21,696 bases of DNA from a virus. A program made the translations under genes and the position numbers. The notes beneath the pieces are model-generated. The model was given only the letters and a program-made list of their open reading frames with translations. It was not told where the DNA came from and made no database searches. The DNA lies in the IMG/VR virus record IMGVR_UViG_3300017987_002545, positions 1-21,696 of that record; one strand, given 5' to 3'. Numbering within the stretch: position 1 is the first letter of the stretch; the number at the start of each line of letters is the position of its first letter. This document shows positions 12,895-19,603 of the stretch, in pieces.

Positions 12895-13815
12895 CTACGT
12901 AATGGCGCTCGCCGTGTTGATCACCAGCGGGGCGTTTGTGCCGTCGTACTTCAGCGGCATCGTCAGGTTGGTCGTCGCGTAGCCGTCGTCCGAGGCATCG
13001 AAGGGCACGTCGATATAGGCGAGCCCGGCCGCCGTGAACTTGATGTGCTCGGCGGTGCCGTCGGCAACAAACGTCGAGCCGGCGGCCCGCTTGCGGAGGT
13101 AAATCGCCGTGTTCGTGTGCGTGACCGACTTGCCGGTCAGCGGGATGTTGGCCGCCTTGAGCCACTCGACGTCGAACCCCGAGAGGGTCAGCGAGGGCGT
13201 GATTTTGCGGATCGAGCAGTAGGTGTCCCAGATCGACGAGTCGCCGCCCTCCGGGTCGCCCGTGATCCCGAAGGTGATCGTCATTTGTTGGATCGTGGTC
13301 AGCGTGACCGACTCGATCGTCGTCGGCCCCAGCGTGAACCGCTCGGCGTCGGTCACGCCGGCCGGCAGGGTGACCGCGTCGGTCAGGATGATCGGGTCGT
13401 TCACGCCGTCGTACAAGACCAGCAGGTCGTAGGTCAGCTTGGCGTCGCCCCGGTGGGGCACGGTCAGCGTCCGCGGGACGACCAGGCCGTCGCTGAACGT
13501 GTGCTTGCGGTGGCTGGTCGCGCCGGCCCGGGTCGACGCGCGGTCGTGTTTCTGCGCAAAAATCTTGAGGCCCGTTGCCAGGCCCGACACGTCCAGGCCG
13601 GTCAGTCCGCAGAGGTCCAGGGCGGAGGCGATCGCCTTGGTGGTCCAGTCGGCCTTGGGTTTTTGCGCGAAGATCGACTGCCAGCGGGTGTAGACCTCGC
13701 CCGAGGTGGCCTCGCCCTGGACGTCGGTCCCGGTCTCGACGCGGCATTGCGTGATCCCGGGCAAGAGCGTGTCGTCGAATTCGATGGCGTAGAGGCCGTG
13801 TCGTGTGTCGCCCAT
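12895..13815 (-). CDS. Major tail (tube) protein candidate
   Basis: 306 aa, ATG at 13815 with AAGGAA upstream. It is beta-rich with many Thr, Asp and Val, and long strands typical of tail-tube proteins (VPRTLTVPHRGDAKLTYDLL; FTLGPTTIESVTLTTIQQMT; TLSGFDVEWLKAANIPLTGK). A linker includes HKHTFSDGL-like basic residues (SHRKHTFSDG). Its position just upstream of the frameshifted chaperone is where lambda gpV sits. The tube forms the tail channel through which DNA passes. At 306 aa it is larger than gpV (246 aa), possibly with an extra surface domain. No profile match was run. Confidence 0.68.
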   Translation of the reverse strand: MGDTRHGLYAIEFDDTLLPGITQCRVETGTDVQGEATSGEVYTRWQSIFAQKPKADWTTKAIASALDLCGLTGLDVSGLATGLKIFAQKHDRASTRAGATSHRKHTFSDGLVVPRTLTVPHRGDAKLTYDLLVLYDGVNDPIILTDAVTLPAGVTDAERFTLGPTTIESVTLTTIQQMTITFGITGDPEGGDSSIWDTYCSIRKITPSLTLSGFDVEWLKAANIPLTGKSVTHTNTAIYLRKRAAGSTFVADGTAEHIKFTAAGLAYIDVPFDASDDGYATTNLTMPLKYDGTNAPLVINTASAIT

Positions 13816-13829
13816 GGTGGATTCCTTAA

Positions 13830-13883
13830 AATCTCAAGTCCCAAGGACCAATGATCAAAGGGGCCGATCATCGGGCCTTGGTT
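13830..13883. repeat. Decayed composite heptad array
   Basis: A short, diverged copy of the composite element, with TCTCAAGTCCCAAGGACC, ATGATC, a GGGGCC-containing loop and GATCAT, then CCTTGG. The ATGATC/GATCAT arms pair around AAAGGGGCC. The TAA of the upstream gene (13884-13882) abuts CCAAGG of the array. The order matches the intact copies, so it looks like an old unit of the same kind. Confidence 0.65.
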
Positions 13884-14493
13884 AGACTTCGGAGTCGTAA
13901 ATGCCGACCAGCTTGATTTGATCCGTGGTGGTCTCGCCGCAGCTCACGAGGATCTTGCCCACGGGGTCGCCGGTCAACGGGTTGGCGGCGCCCGTGTCGT
14001 ACACCCACGACCAGGCCTCGTTGGCGGTCAGCTCGCGGCCGAGGATCGAGACGTCGCCGTTGGTCAGGAACTCGATGTGGGCCCGCTTCTTGCAGTGCGC
14101 GACGATCATCTTGACGAGGTCGCCGTCGAAGTCGACGTCGTACTCTTCCTGGACGCCGACGACGACGGCGGTCTCCGCCGCGGGCAGGTCGTCGCCCGTG
14201 CCCGCGTCGATCGAGACGGCCGTCCCGTCGACCAGGGTCACGGTCATGCCATACCGGCAGCCGCCCGACCAGTAGACGTCGACGGTGTCGGCGTCGGTGA
14301 TCCCGTGCTCGGCGGACGACATCGTGATAATGCCGGTGTCGGCGTCGGTCCGGGTGGTCAGCGAGCCGGCCAGGCCGGCGGCCGGGGTCGGGGTCTGCGC
14401 GGGGATCGCCGCGACGGCCGACCGCGAGGTGACCGACGTCACGGAGAGCCCGGCGATCGAGATCGTCGATTGAATTTGAGCGGTCAGGGTCAT
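13882..14493 (-). CDS. Virion protein of unknown role, 203 aa
   Basis: Start ATG at 14493, 13 bp after the preceding gene. The N-terminal 40 residues are Ser/Thr/Ala-rich with repeated beta strands. Then comes a motif-like block SLTTRTDADTGIITMSSAEH and GGCRYGMTVTLVDG, then GTGDDLPAAETAVVV (residues about 45-110), a pattern of Asp/Gly turns seen in beta-sandwich virion proteins. A Cys pair (HCKK; SCGE) lies in the second half. Between tail-completion and tail-tube genes, it may be a head-tail connector, tail-tube accessory or decoration protein. No family is recognised. Confidence 0.6.
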   Translation of the reverse strand: MTLTAQIQSTISIAGLSVTSVTSRSAVAAIPAQTPTPAAGLAGSLTTRTDADTGIITMSSAEHGITDADTVDVYWSGGCRYGMTVTLVDGTAVSIDAGTGDDLPAAETAVVVGVQEEYDVDFDGDLVKMIVAHCKKRAHIEFLTNGDVSILGRELTANEAWSWVYDTGAANPLTGDPVGKILVSCGETTTDQIKLVGIYDSEV

Positions 14494-14506
14494 GGTCGTG
14501 CCTGGG

Positions 14507-15004
14507 TTAGGGGATGGTCGTGGTTTTGGTGGCCCGGTAGGCCCGGAGCTCGGCGTCCATCTTCCGCTCGTACGTCCGGACCATCCGGGAGGCGTCCGAC
14601 GTGCTCACGCGGGTGATCTCCTCGCGCATGTTCACTTGGGAGTGAGGGTTGCGGCGGTTGAAGCCGGGCGCCCGGATCACGCACACGCCCCGCTTGCTGG
14701 TCGCGCGGACGTCGCGCATCCGGGTCAGGGCCATCGACTCGCCGCTGAAGACCAGCGGCTTGGTGTGGCCTTTCTCCTTCAGTTTCCGGCCGATGTAGCT
14801 CGCCTTGAAGCTGCCGCGCCATTGGCGTTTGCGCGGCGTGTAGCCGTACTCGGTCGCCCCGGCCGAGGTGAAGTGCTTTCCCAAAAGCTCGCGGTGCCAG
14901 AAGGTCATCGCGCAGTAATAGCACTTCTGCTTGAGCTTGTTGAAGCCGCGCTTCATGAGGCCCGGGGTCGGGCCCCGCTCGCGGATCTTGATCTCGCCGA
15001 TCAC
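14507..15004 (-). CDS. Tail completion-like basic protein (GTG start)
   Basis: 165 aa. The start is a GTG at 15004 overlapping the upstream TGA (GTGA), with GGGGAGG 7 bases upstream, the best ribosome binding site in the cluster. The protein is very basic (Arg/Lys-rich) with RGFNKLKQKCYYCAMTFW, a CxxC pair near residue 30, then YGYTPRKRQWRGSFKASYIG and KEKGHTKPLVFSGE. This order (PxKR, RK..GH, PLVxSG) resembles virion-morphogenesis/tail-completion proteins that cap the tail before head joining. A DNA-binding role is less likely in this position. Confidence is moderate and rests on pattern and synteny. Confidence 0.62.
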   Translation of the reverse strand: MIGEIKIRERGPTPGLMKRGFNKLKQKCYYCAMTFWHRELLGKHFTSAGATEYGYTPRKRQWRGSFKASYIGRKLKEKGHTKPLVFSGESMALTRMRDVRATSKRGVCVIRAPGFNRRNPHSQVNMREEITRVSTSDASRMVRTYERKMDAELRAYRATKTTTIP

Positions 15005-15543
15005 AGGCCACCTCCCCACTCCAGGAGCAGCTCGCAACCCTGACAAAGTCCCTGGGCGGGGACGGCGTCGGGGTGCGTCCAGTAGGGGCCGTCGGCCACG
15101 GTGATCCGCTCGAATGCCAGATAGCCGGCCGTGCCGGCCAGGGCGCACAGGCCGTCGATGATCGCCCCGACCGTGTTCTTGAATTGCAGGTTGGCGTCGG
15201 AGCTCGGCTGGTCGCCGACGCCGTCCGGGCAATCCTGTTCGAGCCGGAGCATGAGCCGGCCGGACCCGACGAAATCGAACAGCGCCCCGCTGGCGTCGTG
15301 GACCTTGGTCAGGCCGTTGTCCTCGCCGGTGAACACCACGGCATAGGGCCGGTACGCTTCGAGCTCGGCCCGGGTGTGGCAGTCCTTTCCGGCCGCCGGC
15401 TTGGGCAGTCCCTCGAGGTGGATCTTCGCCAGCGCGGCCGCCTCGTCCTCGGTCTCGGTCCACGTCCGAAACGCGGTGACGTTGGCCAGCATCGTCTTCA
15501 GATAACTCTCGGCCAGGCTGAGGCAACCGGCGGGCTCGGTCAT
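15001..15543 (-). CDS. Neck/tail-terminator candidate
   Basis: 180 aa. It is coupled on both sides: ATGA at its start (15543) and GTGA at its end. The sequence starts with a helix (LSLAESYLKTMLANVTAFRT), then alpha/beta segments (YAVVFTGEDNGLTKVHDASG; GSGRLMLRLEQDCPD) and a C-terminal ELLLEWGGGL. Its position before a tail-completion-like gene fits a tail terminator or neck protein such as lambda gpU/gpZ. The last four codons include a GGGGAGG that serves as ribosome binding site of the next gene. Confidence 0.58.
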   Translation of the reverse strand: MTEPAGCLSLAESYLKTMLANVTAFRTWTETEDEAAALAKIHLEGLPKPAAGKDCHTRAELEAYRPYAVVFTGEDNGLTKVHDASGALFDFVGSGRLMLRLEQDCPDGVGDQPSSDANLQFKNTVGAIIDGLCALAGTAGYLAFERITVADGPYWTHPDAVPAQGLCQGCELLLEWGGGL

Positions 15544-15734
15544 TTCTTGGCGACCTCCAGACCGCGGACCCGGGCGTCGATCTTCTCGACGTCACGCTCC
15601 AGGAACTTCACCCGGGTGTTGATCGACGAGGCCCACCACACGAGCCCCACCGTCTGGACCACGATCGCCAAGACCAGCGTCCCGGCGTGGACCGTCAAAT
15701 ACTTTTTGATCCCGTTGGATTCGGTGCTGGTCAT
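15540..15734 (-). CDS. 64-aa single-TM coiled-coil protein
   Basis: ATG at 15734. A longer in-frame ATG at 15764 would read repeat sequence (SSGEWGVGS). Residues about 13-38 form a hydrophobic helix (LTVHAGTLVLAIVVQTVGLV, then WW). The last 23 residues are charged with heptad spacing (NTRVKFLERDVEKIDARVRG), a short coiled coil. It sits between the head-tail joining and neck genes, an unusual place for a membrane protein. It is coupled to the next gene by ATGA. Holin-like, spanin-like or assembly-anchor roles are possible and cannot be separated by sequence. The heptad array upstream gives GGGGAG near the start codon. Confidence 0.62.
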   Translation of the reverse strand: MTSTESNGIKKYLTVHAGTLVLAIVVQTVGLVWWASSINTRVKFLERDVEKIDARVRGLEVAKK

Positions 15735-15736
15735 GC

Positions 15737-15795
15737 TCCCCACTCCCCACTCCCCACTACTCACTACCCACTACTCACTACCCACTCCCCACTAC
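15737..15795. repeat. Heptad array, CCCCACT/CCCACTA/CTCACTA units
   Basis: About eight 7-bp units between the head-tail joining gene and the small membrane gene. The TAG stop of the upstream gene (15794-15792) is made from the repeat (GTAGTGGGG on the coding strand). The last units give AGTGGGGAGC just before the ATG, placing GGAG 8 bases from the start codon. The array thus appears to supply both stop and ribosome binding site. Confidence 0.92.
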
Positions 15796-16163
15796 TTCCG
15801 ATACCCAGGCCGACTCCGCTCGACGGAGCCGATCCGGACCAGGCCCAGCCGCCAGGCGGCGGTCGAGACCGTGCTGATCGACTCGACCGAATACTCGACG
15901 GAGTCGATCGTCACGGTGGCCCGTTCGGACGGCTCGGCGACGCCGCCGTAGTCGGCGTCGTCCGCGTCCGAGAGGACCTTGACGGCCCGGACCCGCCGCT
16001 GGTGCCGGCCGTCGGTGGCCGGGTCCTCTTCCGACCGCTCCCGTTCGACGCACCCGGTCAGCGCCACCGGGTCGCCGCCGGCCGGGGTGTAGGTGATCGA
16101 CTCCCCGTGCTGGAAGAACACGTCGGCCATGGCGACGGCGAAGTCAGCGTCGAAGCGTGACAT
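15792..16163 (-). CDS. Head-tail joining protein, FII-like
   Basis: 123 aa, ATG at 16163; the longer frame to 16241 is translated repeat. The N-terminus is SRFDADFAVAMADVFFQHGE then SITYTPAGGDPVALTGCVER. This fits the pattern F...F...GE.ITYTPAGG.P..L.G.V of gpFII-type head-tail attachment proteins (PF05354-like), which form the interface ring between connector and tail. The C-terminal part (ERATVTIDSVEYSVESISTV) is beta-rich and ends with a basic tail. Its place after the decoration gene and before the neck gene matches lambda order. The family call is by pattern only. Confidence 0.68.
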   Translation of the reverse strand: MSRFDADFAVAMADVFFQHGESITYTPAGGDPVALTGCVERERSEEDPATDGRHQRRVRAVKVLSDADDADYGGVAEPSERATVTIDSVEYSVESISTVSTAAWRLGLVRIGSVERSRPGYRK

Positions 16164-16176
16164 CAAAACACTCGCA

Positions 16177-16246
16177 AAATCCCAATTCCCAATGACCAAT
16201 GACCAAGGCCCTTTGGTCCTTGGTCCTTGGTCATTGGTCATTGGAC
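16177..16246. repeat. Composite heptad array with perfect 20-bp hairpin
   Basis: Arms at 16189-16208 (CCAATGACCAATGACCAAGG) and 16225-16244 (CCTTGGTCATTGGTCATTGG) are exactly complementary over 20 bp. They enclose a 16-base loop that itself contains TTTGGTCCTTGG units. The start-proximal side carries AAAATCCCAATTCCC, as in the sister arrays. Confidence 0.95.
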
Positions 16247-16265
16247 CTTCGGGCGTGTGGCCTCC

Positions 16266-17231
16266 TTACGCGGCCAGGTCGGGCGTGCGGACGGCCAGGT
16301 GGGAGAGCTGGACCTCCCCGAGACTGTCGTTCGCCGACTTTTCCAGGTGGAACAACGCCTTGAGCGGGCCCGTGGCGGCGTCGAGCTTGAACACGCTGTC
16401 GGGCAGGACGTTCACGCCGTTGACGTAGATCTGGATGTCCGTCAGGTCGCGGGCGTCGATCCACACCTCGACGGGGGTGAACGCGACCACGTCTTTGGTC
16501 GTGTCCGTGGCGGCCACCTCGGTCGTCCCGTCGTCGCTTTCCGCGTCGAGGTTGAGGTCGGCCCCCAGGTCAACGTGCAAGAAGCAGCTCTCGGTGATGC
16601 TGTCGGCGTCACTGGCATGGGTCGCGTTGGCCAACCCGATGTTCAGGTCCCCGACGTCCGCGTCGCAGGTGACGTTGACCGCGAAGATCGCTTCGAGGAT
16701 CATCGGGATCGTCACGGGCACGCTGTGGACCGAGAGCCAATCGAGCTTCTGGGCCTCGGCGTCGGCCGAGAAGCCGGCCACGAGGCTGGCGCCGCGATTG
16801 AACAGGTAGGGCGTGCCGGCGGTCAGGACGGGGACGGAGAGGCCGGGGTCCCGCTTCATGTCGATCGTGTAGGCGGGCTGCACGTTCAGGTCGACCAGGA
16901 CCGTGGTCGCGGCGGCCAAGGCGTCTTCGCGGGCGACGCCCACGTAGAAGTCGGCACCGGCGGCGGCCTGCAAGGGCGTGGCCGCGTTGGCCGACCGGTC
17001 CCAGTAGACCTTGCCGCCCTTGAGGATGACCAGGTCGGCGCTCTTGGTGATCGTGACCTGGCCGGCGGTGATGAAGCTGACCGGGTCGCCGCTGGCCGCG
17101 GCGAGCAGGCCGGCCTTGAAGCCGGCGCGGCCGTCGGCCAGTTGGTACACCTCGCCCGAGGCGATGGCCGCCGCGGCGGTCTCGTCGACCGTGTTGGCGT
17201 TGGCGTCTTTCGAGAGGGTGGCGTCTGCCAT
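16266..17231 (-). CDS. Capsid decoration protein, DUF2190-like N-domain plus beta C-domain
   Basis: 321 aa, ATG at 17231 with GGAG 10 bases upstream. Residues about 20-120 follow the DUF2190 pattern (ASGEVYQLADGRAGFKAGLL; VTITKSADLVILKGGKVYWD; then FYVGVAREDAL). DUF2190 proteins sit on or near the capsid surface as cement or decoration. The remaining 200 residues form a second beta-rich module with LamG-like strands (CFLHVDLGADLNLDAESDDG; VEVWIDARDLTDIQIYVNGV), reminiscent of a jelly-roll that could bind glycans. It follows the capsid gene, as decoration proteins usually do. The two-domain arrangement suggests a capsid surface adhesin. Confidence 0.68.
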   Translation of the reverse strand: MADATLSKDANANTVDETAAAAIASGEVYQLADGRAGFKAGLLAAASGDPVSFITAGQVTITKSADLVILKGGKVYWDRSANAATPLQAAAGADFYVGVAREDALAAATTVLVDLNVQPAYTIDMKRDPGLSVPVLTAGTPYLFNRGASLVAGFSADAEAQKLDWLSVHSVPVTIPMILEAIFAVNVTCDADVGDLNIGLANATHASDADSITESCFLHVDLGADLNLDAESDDGTTEVAATDTTKDVVAFTPVEVWIDARDLTDIQIYVNGVNVLPDSVFKLDAATGPLKALFHLEKSANDSLGEVQLSHLAVRTPDLAA

Positions 17232-17265
17232 GGTTCGTGTCTCCGGGAGAAAAGAGGATTTTGTT

Positions 17266-17304
17266 CAGGGTTTGAGGGTTCGGGGTTCGGGGTTCGGGCG
17301 GGTT
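17266..17304. repeat. Heptad array, GGGTTCG units
   Basis: Three exact GGGTTCG units with flanking GGGTTTGA and GGCGGGTT variants lie between the capsid gene stop (TAA at 17305-17303) and the decoration gene start. It is a third heptad family in the window. Confidence 0.85.
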
Positions 17305-19600
17305 ACTGCCCGGCGCCGGTGCTCTTGTACCAGGGGCGGAAGTCGAGGAACGCGGCCCCGATGTCGTGATTGATGTCCCACCCCAGGCCCCATTGGCCTT
17401 GCGTCAGGATGAAACTCCGCATCTGCGGCGACCGGCCGGTGCCCATCCGGTAGGCCACGCGGAGGCCCTTCGTGCCGCCGGCGGTCAGGAACCAGTTGGT
17501 ATCGAGGCCGGTCCGCACGGTCTTGGTCCGCGGGTCCTTCACGCCGATCGCGCCGATCCGGTCGTCGATGACGGTCCGCAGCCCCTCTTGCGCGAGGAGG
17601 TTGAGCTGGGCGTACCACGGATCGCTGGAGTCGGCGAAGAGTTTGGCCAGGGCCCCGGCGGCGGTCAGCTCGCGGGCGGTCCAGTCCAGGGCGGCGGGGA
17701 CGATCAGCCACTTCGGCCGCAGGTTCAGGGCCTCGCCGGGATCCGTCGTCGTGCGTCCCAGCCGCTGCTTGACCATCGCGCTGATCCCCGCTTTCAACGT
17801 GGCCGACGCCAGTGCGCCGGTCCCCAGGTTGGCGTGGCCGCCGGCCGTCGTGACGGCGGTCGCGTTGAAGACCGCGCCGGAGTCGGCGACCAGGTCGGGA
17901 TTTTCGAGCATGATGCTGTAGACCAGGTCGGGCCGGAGTCGCCGGGCCGCCTTGCCCATGGCGACGGGCATCCCGAGCAAGGCGCCCAACCGATCGTTCA
18001 GGATGTCCTGCTCGTCCATGACGAACTTCTTGGCGTAGCGCGCGATCTTGTAGGTCTCGTGCGAGTCGGAGACCGTGGCGTGGTTGGCCGTGCCGCCGGA
18101 CGGGAGCCGGTCGAGTGTGGCGCTCTCGTCGATCGAGATGTCTTCTTGCTGGAGGAAGTTGGGGACGTCCTCCTCGTCACACCAGCCGATCGTCGTGTCG
18201 CCGATCGTCTCCCAGCCCTCGACCAGCCGGGCGTAGACGTTCGTGCCGAAGACGTGGCTGAGGGTCCCGCCGGAGACCGCCGCGCGGATCGCCTCGCCCC
18301 GGCTGTGATACCGGCGGCCCGTGTCGATCAACGCGCACTCGCGGCAGAGGTCCACGGCCGAGAGGTCGCGGAGCCGGTCGCCCCGATCGGCGTCCTGCTC
18401 GGTGAGCATGTCGCCCCGCCGCTGGCCGGTGTACTCGCGGCAAAAGCGGTGCTTCGTCGGGTCCTGGCCGTAGGCCGCCAGCATCCCGGCGGCCAGGCTG
18501 CGGGCGTTCACGTCGGCGTCGTGCGACCGGCTGTGCTGCGCGGGCGCGCGGCCGGCCGAGCCGGATCGGGTCGCGCGGACCCCGGCGAGGAACTCCCGCG
18601 AGGCCCGGGTCTCGTCCCAGCCCTCGTCCACCGCCCGGGTGATCAGCTCGGCGGGGACGTCGTCGCCGCCCAGCTCGCGCATCCGGGCGGCTCGCGTCCG
18701 CTCCTCGGCCTGGGCCTCGGCCCGGATCCGGGCCTCGTCGGCCGGCGGCGCCGGATTCGGCGGGTCGGCCGGCGGGTCGGCCGGCGGCGGAGCGGATCGC
18801 TGGGCCGGCTTGCTCGGGTCCTCCGGGTCGACGCCCAGGGCCTCCAGGCCCGCGCGGACCATCAATCGCGAGGTCTCGCTGTCGGTCTCGCTTTCCAGGA
18901 CCTTGGCCACCTGGGCCCGGGTCCCGCTCAACAGGGCCAGGAACTGCCGGGCCTCTTCCTCGCTGGCCTCGTGTCGCAGGCCGATCGCCTCGAGGTACTT
19001 TCGGAGTCGTTCGTTCATCAGTACGGTCTCCCGTGGGGTTGTGGGCGGGTCGCCCGTTTCGCGTCGGATTTTCGCTGCCGGATCCGCGCCGATCGCAAGT
19101 AAAGAAACCTCGCGAAGTTGCCAACGAGTGCTGATCCGCAAGGTCCGGTTGCCGGCGGTGTACCTTCGGCCGGCCACCTCCTGGGTCTGGCCGGCCGGGA
19201 TGTCGACGTAGTCGAGGGACTGGTACCCGATGGACACGTCGCGGATGTGCCTGTCTCGAACCTTGCTCCAGGCCCGGTCGACCTCGGGGTCGTCCGCGGC
19301 AAAGAAAAGGCGCCCGACTACCTCCCCCGCCTCGATACGGATCGCCCGCGCCGAGCCGAAGACACTCTCAACACCCTCGCGACGGTGATCATTCAAGAGC
19401 CGCACTTCCTCGGGCAGCTCGGTGCCGTCCATCCGGAGGACCTCGTCGATCACCTCCCAGGTCTTCGGGTCCAAGACTGTGACCGGGTTTTCCGTGGCCA
19501 TCACGGTCTCGACGCTCCGGTCGGCCTCGTTGATCGACGCCGCGCGGAGGGTCATCACGGAGACGGTCAGGTCGCGCCGCATCGTTTGGTCATGGGGCAT
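17303..19600 (-). CDS. Fused prohead protease - scaffold - major capsid protein
   Basis: 765 aa, ATG at 19600, 3 bp after the portal stop. Residues about 10-180 match the HK97-type prohead protease (U35-like): His-72 in RLLNDHRR, Ser-123 in RDVSIGYQ and the EVSLLAIGADPAA closing strand (165-177). Residues about 195-340 are charged, helical and Pro-rich (scaffold-like). Residues about 360-765 look like a Mu gpT/HK97-fold capsid subunit (AKKFVMDEQDILNDRLGALL; NLRPKWLIVPAALDWTAREL; ending INHDIGAAFLDFRPWYKST). The protease would cut the scaffold during maturation. An in-frame ATG at 19018 (Met-195) has GGGAG upstream and could start a separate scaffold-capsid form. A fusion of all three is rarer than separate genes. 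Confidence 0.82.
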   Translation of the reverse strand: MPHDQTMRRDLTVSVMTLRAASINEADRSVETVMATENPVTVLDPKTWEVIDEVLRMDGTELPEEVRLLNDHRREGVESVFGSARAIRIEAGEVVGRLFFAADDPEVDRAWSKVRDRHIRDVSIGYQSLDYVDIPAGQTQEVAGRRYTAGNRTLRISTRWQLREVSLLAIGADPAAKIRRETGDPPTTPRETVLMNERLRKYLEAIGLRHEASEEEARQFLALLSGTRAQVAKVLESETDSETSRLMVRAGLEALGVDPEDPSKPAQRSAPPPADPPADPPNPAPPADEARIRAEAQAEERTRAARMRELGGDDVPAELITRAVDEGWDETRASREFLAGVRATRSGSAGRAPAQHSRSHDADVNARSLAAGMLAAYGQDPTKHRFCREYTGQRRGDMLTEQDADRGDRLRDLSAVDLCRECALIDTGRRYHSRGEAIRAAVSGGTLSHVFGTNVYARLVEGWETIGDTTIGWCDEEDVPNFLQQEDISIDESATLDRLPSGGTANHATVSDSHETYKIARYAKKFVMDEQDILNDRLGALLGMPVAMGKAARRLRPDLVYSIMLENPDLVADSGAVFNATAVTTAGGHANLGTGALASATLKAGISAMVKQRLGRTTTDPGEALNLRPKWLIVPAALDWTARELTAAGALAKLFADSSDPWYAQLNLLAQEGLRTVIDDRIGAIGVKDPRTKTVRTGLDTNWFLTAGGTKGLRVAYRMGTGRSPQMRSFILTQGQWGLGWDINHDIGAAFLDFRPWYKSTGAGQ

Positions 19601-19603
19601 GGG

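Noticed and set aside
17366-19102. A 578-codon plus-strand open frame opposite the capsid gene
   Set aside because: It is antisense to a clear capsid/protease gene, has Arg/Gly/Pro-rich shadow composition and no family pattern. Long antisense frames are expected at this GC content.
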